Both the position numbers and the translations under genes were made by a program. The notes beneath the pieces were generated by a model. That model saw only the letters and a program-made list of their open reading frames with translations, made no database searches and had not been told where the DNA came from. DNA of 64,000 bases, from contig NW_004454177.1 in assembly GCF_000283155.1 (NCBI RefSeq), forward strand, positions 6,525,060 to 6,589,059, read 5' to 3'. Every line of letters begins with the position of its first letter. The first letter of the stretch is position 1. Source of the DNA: Ceratotherium simum simum (lineage: Eukaryota; Chordata; Mammalia; Perissodactyla; Rhinocerotidae). Below are positions 60,001 through 64,000 of this stretch, piece by piece.

Positions 60001-63000
60001 AAGGCATGGGGACCCTTCTCTCCTGGCCCCCTGGCCTATGCCAGCTGAGAGGGTCCAGGGCCTTCGGAGCACACAGCTATGCCAAGGCCTCATCTGAGGC
60101 CAGCGATTCCTCCAGGCCCCCAGTGAGAGGGCAGAACCTGAAGGTCTCCTGTGAGTCCAGGTCCCCGAGGCCACCAACCCCTCATTCCATGGGGCCCGGC
60201 AGGCCCCCACCCTCATGTCCCCCTCTGGGGATGCCCTCACCCAGCTTCCAGCGGCCCATGTAATAGAGCTGTGTGCTGAGGAGCAGGGTGGCAATGATGT
60301 GAATGACCGAGAAGATGATCCAGAATGCTGTGTTTCCTTTGCCGAAGACCTGTCAGGGGGCCGCCGAGGGCGGGGTGAGGAGGGACTGAGGAAGGCGGCT
60401 CCCACCGTCGCCCTTCCTCACTGCTCAGCCCAGCTGGGACTCTCCAAGGGGCCCAGGGAGGGGACCCGAGGGAAGGAGCAGGGGTCTGTCCTGCAGGAGG
60501 TGGAGAGGGCACACGTGTGTGTGAACGCGCGTGCACCTTTCCCACGGGGTGAGCGGAGCAGGTGTGGGCCTCACCACGCCCAGCACAGAGAAGAAGATGA
60601 CGACGGCCAGGCAGGCGTAGGCGCTGTAGGCGCTGGCGTTGATGTCCGGGTGCCGCTTCTGGTAGAGCTTCAGCATGCAGAGGCCGGCGATCATGTACAT
60701 GAACGACGTGTCTAGGGTGGAGGAAGCAGACGTGAGCTGCAGAAACATCCGCCGAGCCTCAGCACGGACCTCCCAGCCCGGACGGTCAGAGTGCAAGAGG
60801 GACCCCCACACCTCACCTCAGCCACAGAGCGAGCTGGTGGCGGGCTGGCGCTGCAACTCCAGTCCCTTAACTGTCCCTGCCACACCACACTGCCACCCCA
60901 CTGGCCATCCCCCACAGTCTGACTTCCCCTGACAAGGACAACTTAGTCTGAGCACCCTGAGATCAGAGACTATATCTTCTTTATCTTTGTTTTCCCAGCA
61001 TTGGCACATGCTCTGTAGCATGAAACACCGTCCAGATGCCTATCTCCTATAAACTAGGACGTGTGCACACAGCACCCAGCTCTGGAGTCTCCTACAAAGC
61101 TGAGTCTTGGGGATCCCTGTGGGTGACTTGGGGATGACGGAAGACTCAGGCAGGTCACCTCTCTAGGTTCTAGATTCAGCCAGGGAAGAGGGTGGCCCCG
61201 CTCACCAAACTGGAAATTGGTATAGTTGGGGCAGACGTGATAGCAGGCGCTCAGCAGCCCCTCCATCATCAGGGCTGTGCCCATGGCATAGAACAGGCCG
61301 AAGTGTTTCGGGATCCCACATTCCTGTGGAGGAGAAAGAGAAGGGAAGGGAGAGAGGAGGTGAGGTGGGAAGGGAGGAAGGAAGGAAGGGATCCAAAAGA
61401 GGGAGACCACGAGAAGAGCGGAGGAGGAGTGGGATGTGGGTAGAGTGGGCGTCGGGGCTGGGAAGGGCAGGGCTGAGCACAGCAGGGCAGGGCAGAGCAG
61501 GGCCACGCCTGCTAGAAAGGGTGTGGAGCCAAGGCCTGGGCGGCGGGCAGGTGCTCCCTCACCAGGGCGTAGAGGTCGTTGCGCAGCAGGGCCCGGTTGT
61601 GGTTGATCTCCCGCTGCAGGATGATGAGCAGAAAGAGAAGCCCCAGCAGGATGTACCCCAGGTTGCTGAGGATGTTGTTGAAAGCGCTAGAAAAGGCAAC
61701 ACAGGGCACACTGGCTTAGCCTCTACCCTGGCCTCTTCCCCACTAGAGGTGGGCACTCGCAGGGCCCCTGCCCCTGCCCTGGTACACTGTGCGTCCGGGG
61801 AAGGGGCGTCCCAAGCCGATCCCCACCTGAGGTTGCCAAGCGGGTGGGCACAGAGGAAGTTGTAGTAGCAGATGTCCTGATTCCCTGTGACATTCACCAC
61901 CTGCAGCAGGGGGCAGGCACAGGGAGGGGGACTGCTAACACACGGGTTCAGCCCACTGCCCAGGGGAGGGGGGCCAGGCCCCAGGCCCGCCACACCACTA
62001 GGTCCCAATTCTGCCCTGGAGAGGAAGTGCCCCCTACGGCCAGCATGTGTGCCCATGTCCACCAGGCAAGTCCTCCTTTTGCACAGTTACTGTCCCCCTC
62101 CCTAGGAGTGGCTGAAAACCCTGGGGCATGACCGTGACTGAGGTTCCTGCCCCACAGTACAGAGAAAAGGGAAGGGAAACCAGGCTTCAGAAAGTCCCAG
62201 GACTTCCTGCAACAAGCTGGGGAAGGTGCTGTCATTGATATCGTGCTGCCCTCATTTTGCAGATGAGAAAACTGATGCTCAGGGAGGTTAAGTGACTTGC
62301 TCAAGGTCACCCAGCTGGTAAGGCAGAGTTGGGATTTGAACCCAGGGCCTGTGACCTAAGACCTGTGCTCGCTCTAGAGCCCCAGGCTGGGAGGCTCTGC
62401 ACTTTGGGGCAGCATCCCAGACTGCAGCCAAGGCAAGGCTGCAGCTCTGTGAGGGCGCTCAGCGCAGGCCCAGGGGAGCCGGCCCCGGCCTCTCACCGTC
62501 TGGTAGGTGATCACCAGCTGCACCACAGGAAGCGCATAGAAGACAGCAATGGTGGCGATGTTCCTAAGGGGTGGGAGGGCAGTGGTGAGGCAGGAGGACC
62601 CAGGAAACCGCAACCCTGCCCTGCCAATAACAGGAAGCCCCACGTGCTCCGCCGACTCACCAGAAGTAGATCTGGTACTTTTTCCGCAGAACGCGTTTGT
62701 CCTTGCGTGCCAGGTCGGCCACATAGAGGTATTGCTGGGGAGAAGCTGGAGTGAGCCCCACTGTCCCACTGCCTGGGAGAAGCCTCTCTTGCCCAGGTTA
62801 GAAGAGAACAAGAGAAGCCGCCATCACGCAGCCAGGATTGTGGTGCCAGCCCATTGCTGCTGACCAATCAGCCTGGAAGGGCTGGGAGTTGAGTCAGTTC
62901 CCCTGGAATCCATCCTGCCACAGCTGAGCTCTTTCCCTTTGCTTCCCTAACATGCCACCCCAGAGGGAGACGTGCTGGGGCCTGAACACAGAGTCTCCCT

Positions 63001-63162
63001 CCTTGGGAGACCCCATGCTGGGCCAGCCTGCGCAACGACAGACCTTGGTGCGAATGACATTCTTGTCTGAATCAATGTCAGTCAGTGTGTCATAGTCGTC
63101 CTCCTCCACGGAGCTCATGGAGTCCAGTCGCGGCCGAGTGCCCACGGGATCAAGGGGGCGTT
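56994..63162 (-). CDS. SIDT2: SIDT2, SID1 transmembrane family member 2, C-terminal 445 residues (14 exons)
   Basis: Fourteen exons (1340 nt) join in phase and match SIDT2, a lysosomal multi-pass membrane protein of the SID-1/CREST group. SIDT2 is linked to RNA uptake into lysosomes (RNautophagy) and to lipid handling. Human SIDT2 is about 830 residues, so the extracellular N-terminal domain and first helix lie off the right edge. The visible part begins in the cytosolic loop ([14 protein letters not shown]), which contains YDTL and YLYV, both YxxPhi lysosomal sorting motifs. Ten hydrophobic segments follow, from [20 protein letters not shown] to [14 protein letters not shown], and the protein ends DKIYVF. 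The CREST-type Ser/His (SACYH), Asp (NFQFD) and HxxxH (HDIWH) residues are all present. No break was found. Confidence 0.96.
57149..57262 (-). CDS. SIDT2: SIDT2 exon, HxxxH motif
   Basis: 114 nt in frame: [20 protein letters not shown] and [18 protein letters not shown]. Carries the conserved His pair in HDIWH. Acceptor CCCCAG, donor CTG|GTACGT. Confidence 0.96.
57980..58230 (-). repeat. L2 LINE fragment
   Basis: Reverse L2 text (CTCCAGGAAGCTTTCCTGGA ... TTATAAGTACCTCAAAGGCA). Confidence 0.6.
58232..58440 (+). repeat. MIR SINE
   Basis: AGCTGTGCCACTCACTGGCT, GGCAGGTCACTTGACCTCCC and GGCCCATGGTAGGTGCTCAC. Ends about 90 bp before the SIDT2 exon at 58532. Confidence 0.8.
58532..58642 (-). CDS. 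SIDT2: SIDT2 exon, membrane helix
   Basis: 111 nt in frame: [20 protein letters not shown] and [17 protein letters not shown]. Acceptor CCCAG, donor CAG|GTGGGT. Confidence 0.96.
59319..59424 (-). CDS. SIDT2: SIDT2 exon, membrane helix
   Basis: 106 nt: [20 protein letters not shown] and [15 protein letters not shown]. Acceptor GCCAG, donor AAG|GTGAGC. Confidence 0.95.
59702..59748 (-). CDS. SIDT2: SIDT2 micro-exon (47 nt)
   Basis: The shortest exon of the gene: [15 protein letters not shown] plus two bases. Acceptor CTGCAG, donor ACT|GTGAGT. Confidence 0.94.
59899..59975 (-). CDS. SIDT2: SIDT2 exon, loop
   Basis: 77 nt: [20 protein letters not shown], then GPLYV. Acceptor TGCAG, donor GTG|GTACCT. 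Confidence 0.94.
60241..60349 (-). CDS. SIDT2: SIDT2 exon, membrane helix
   Basis: 109 nt: [20 protein letters not shown] and [16 protein letters not shown]. Acceptor GACAG, donor CTGG|GTGAGG. Confidence 0.95.
60575..60711 (-). CDS. SIDT2: SIDT2 exon, two membrane helices
   Basis: 137 nt: [20 protein letters not shown] and [20 protein letters not shown]. The first two bases complete the conserved Asp. Acceptor CCTAG, donor GTG|GTGAGG. Confidence 0.95.
61206..61323 (-). CDS. SIDT2: SIDT2 exon, CREST Ser/His
   Basis: 118 nt: [20 protein letters not shown] and [15 protein letters not shown]. Contains the conserved Ser and His and ends with the first base of the conserved Asp codon. Acceptor CACAG, donor TTTG|GTGAGC. 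Confidence 0.96.
61563..61686 (-). CDS. SIDT2: SIDT2 exon, third membrane helix
   Basis: 124 nt: [20 protein letters not shown] and [18 protein letters not shown]. Acceptor TCTAG, donor CTG|GTGAGG. Confidence 0.95.
61827..61900 (-). CDS. SIDT2: SIDT2 exon, luminal loop
   Basis: 74 nt: [20 protein letters not shown]. Contains an NVT sequon and two Cys. Acceptor TGCAG, donor CAG|GTGGGG. Confidence 0.94.
62225..62350 (-). repeat. MIR SINE
   Basis: CTCATTTTGCAGATGAGAAA and GATTTGAACCCAGGGCC, in a SIDT2 intron. Confidence 0.75.
62497..62563 (-). CDS. SIDT2: SIDT2 exon, second membrane helix
   Basis: 67 nt: [20 protein letters not shown] and QT. Acceptor CCTTAG, donor ACG|GTGAGA. Confidence 0.95.
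62661..62734 (-). CDS. SIDT2: SIDT2 exon, basic loop with YLYV
   Basis: 74 nt: [20 protein letters not shown]. Sorting motif YLYV, then a Lys/Arg-rich stretch before the next membrane segment. Acceptor CCCAG, donor CTG|GTGAGT. Confidence 0.95.
63044..63162 (-). CDS. SIDT2: SIDT2 exon, cytosolic loop with YDTL
   Basis: 119 nt (2 + 39 codons): [20 protein letters not shown], then an acidic [12 protein letters not shown] stretch. Acceptor CCTAG|AAC. The donor AAG|GTCTGT is weak. Confidence 0.93.
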
Positions 63163-63931
63163 CTAGGTGGGACAAGGGGGAAGGGTTGCCCGGTGGGCAC
63201 AGAATCTGAGGTCTGTCCCTGCCCACTTGGGGCAACTGTCACAATTACTAGGCAGTGGGAAAAGACAAACTGTGGGCACAGAGCACGGGTGGAGGTAGGC
63301 TCAGGCCCTGGGAGGAGGTATCAGGTGCTCCTAAGTCCTTGAGGAGAGCAAGGGTCAGCTCTGCGAAGAGGCCACCAAACAGGAACCACTCCAGCCCTGC
63401 CCTCTCACTGAGCCAGGGCTTCCAGGCCAGGACACTGAGCAGATCCCAGGCCCCAGACACAAGCAACAGGACTGAATTGGACAGAAGTCATGCTGATTAG
63501 GACATGCCCAGCTGCGTGCGTTCTGAGAAGACACTGCCTTGGCCCCCCTGGGTAAAGACCCAGCAGGCCCTGGGGTGCAGGCAATGATGAGAGGCTGCCT
63601 CTAGGAAGAGCACCTGCTCCTTTATCTGTTCTTTCCTTGTCTTCAGAAGCTTCCTGCTGTGACCTTGCCTGACCAAAGCCCCCAGAGGCCAGGACATGAC
63701 ACCCCTACCCATGAGCCCTACCCCAGCAGGCCAGGGAGTGCAGGTGCTGGCAAACATGACAGCCCACCAGCATCAGGGGCCAGTGCCTGCTGATCTCAGA
63801 AGACACAAGAGCTGGCTATCATTGGTATTAGATGGGGAAGCCATGCAAAAAGCATCTTCCTGGCCCTGAAGAGAGGCTCCAGTCAACGGCCCTGGCAGGA
63901 GCTGACTGGCAGAGCAGCCCCCCACATCTAC

Positions 63932-64000
63932 CCATGGCAATGCACAGCTGCTGCATCTGGCCAGAGCGGAGGCGCTGTTTGAACTGGTCCTGCCCTTCAA
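63932..64000 (-). CDS. SIDT2: Possible SIDT2 exon cut by the window edge
   Basis: On the minus strand an open frame (DQFKQRLRSGQMQQLCIAM) ends at a possible donor ATGG|GTAGAT. Its phase (one base left over) is what the exon at 63162 needs, giving GAA across the junction. I do not recognise the peptide, and the upstream splice site is not in the window. It could be an alternative exon or chance. Confidence 0.4.

Noticed and set aside
59698..60405. 235-codon continuous frame on the minus strand
   Set aside because: It contains parts of SIDT2 exons joined through introns. The spliced model explains the real pieces.

Overview
This is a stretch of placental-mammal nuclear DNA, not a microbial, plasmid or viral sequence. 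Coding sequence lies in short exons with GT/AG splice sites, and introns make up most of the window. The tRNA-derived SINE that recurs here (head GGGCCGGCCC, a B-box-like GGTTCGGATCC, and a fixed body about 200 bp long) is the equine repetitive element (ERE) type found in odd-toed ungulates. I therefore read the source as a perissodactyl (horse, rhino or tapir lineage). I cannot choose among these from sequence alone.

Four protein-coding genes are recognisable, in the order and relative orientation of human 11q23.3 (SIDT2-TAGLN-PCSK7-RNF214), here reversed. (1) RNF214, minus strand: the 5' end of the gene, with coding exons 2-6 between 9597 and 20016. The rest of the gene lies beyond base 1, so bases 1-9596 are one large repeat-filled intron. 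(2) A CpG-rich block at about 20900-22300 is a shared divergent promoter, with RNF214 exon 1 leaving to the left and PCSK7 exon 1 to the right. (3) PCSK7, plus strand: complete, with 15 coding exons between 24123 and 46879 encoding 787 residues, and a poly(A) signal at 47915. (4) TAGLN (transgelin/SM22-alpha), minus strand: complete, with coding exons between 48642 and 49994 (201 residues). Its non-coding first exon is near 53616-53675, preceded by a TATA-like box and the two CArG boxes known from SM22-alpha promoters. (5) SIDT2, minus strand: the 3' half, with 14 secure exons from 63162 to 56994 (C-terminal 445 residues) and a poly(A) signal at 55644-55649. A further exon probably runs off the right edge.

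All exon phases join without a frameshift or internal stop, so the genes look intact. PCSK7 keeps its furin-like activation site and catalytic Asp187/His228/Asn329/Ser406. SIDT2 keeps its conserved Ser/His/Asp/HxxxH metal-site residues and two tyrosine-type lysosomal sorting motifs. The genes are not one functional pathway: a ubiquitin ligase, a Golgi protease, an actin-binding smooth-muscle protein and a lysosomal multi-pass membrane protein simply sit in an old conserved gene cluster.

The intervening DNA holds L1, L2 and L3/CR1-like LINEs, MIR and ERE SINEs, MaLR (MLT1) LTRs, and Tigger and hAT DNA transposon remnants. Several have clean target-site duplications and clear nesting. I found no previously undescribed gene system. 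The observations most worth checking are regulatory (a CTCF-like site inside the divergent promoter, another between TAGLN and SIDT2, and very close convergent 3' ends) and structural (nested insertions).
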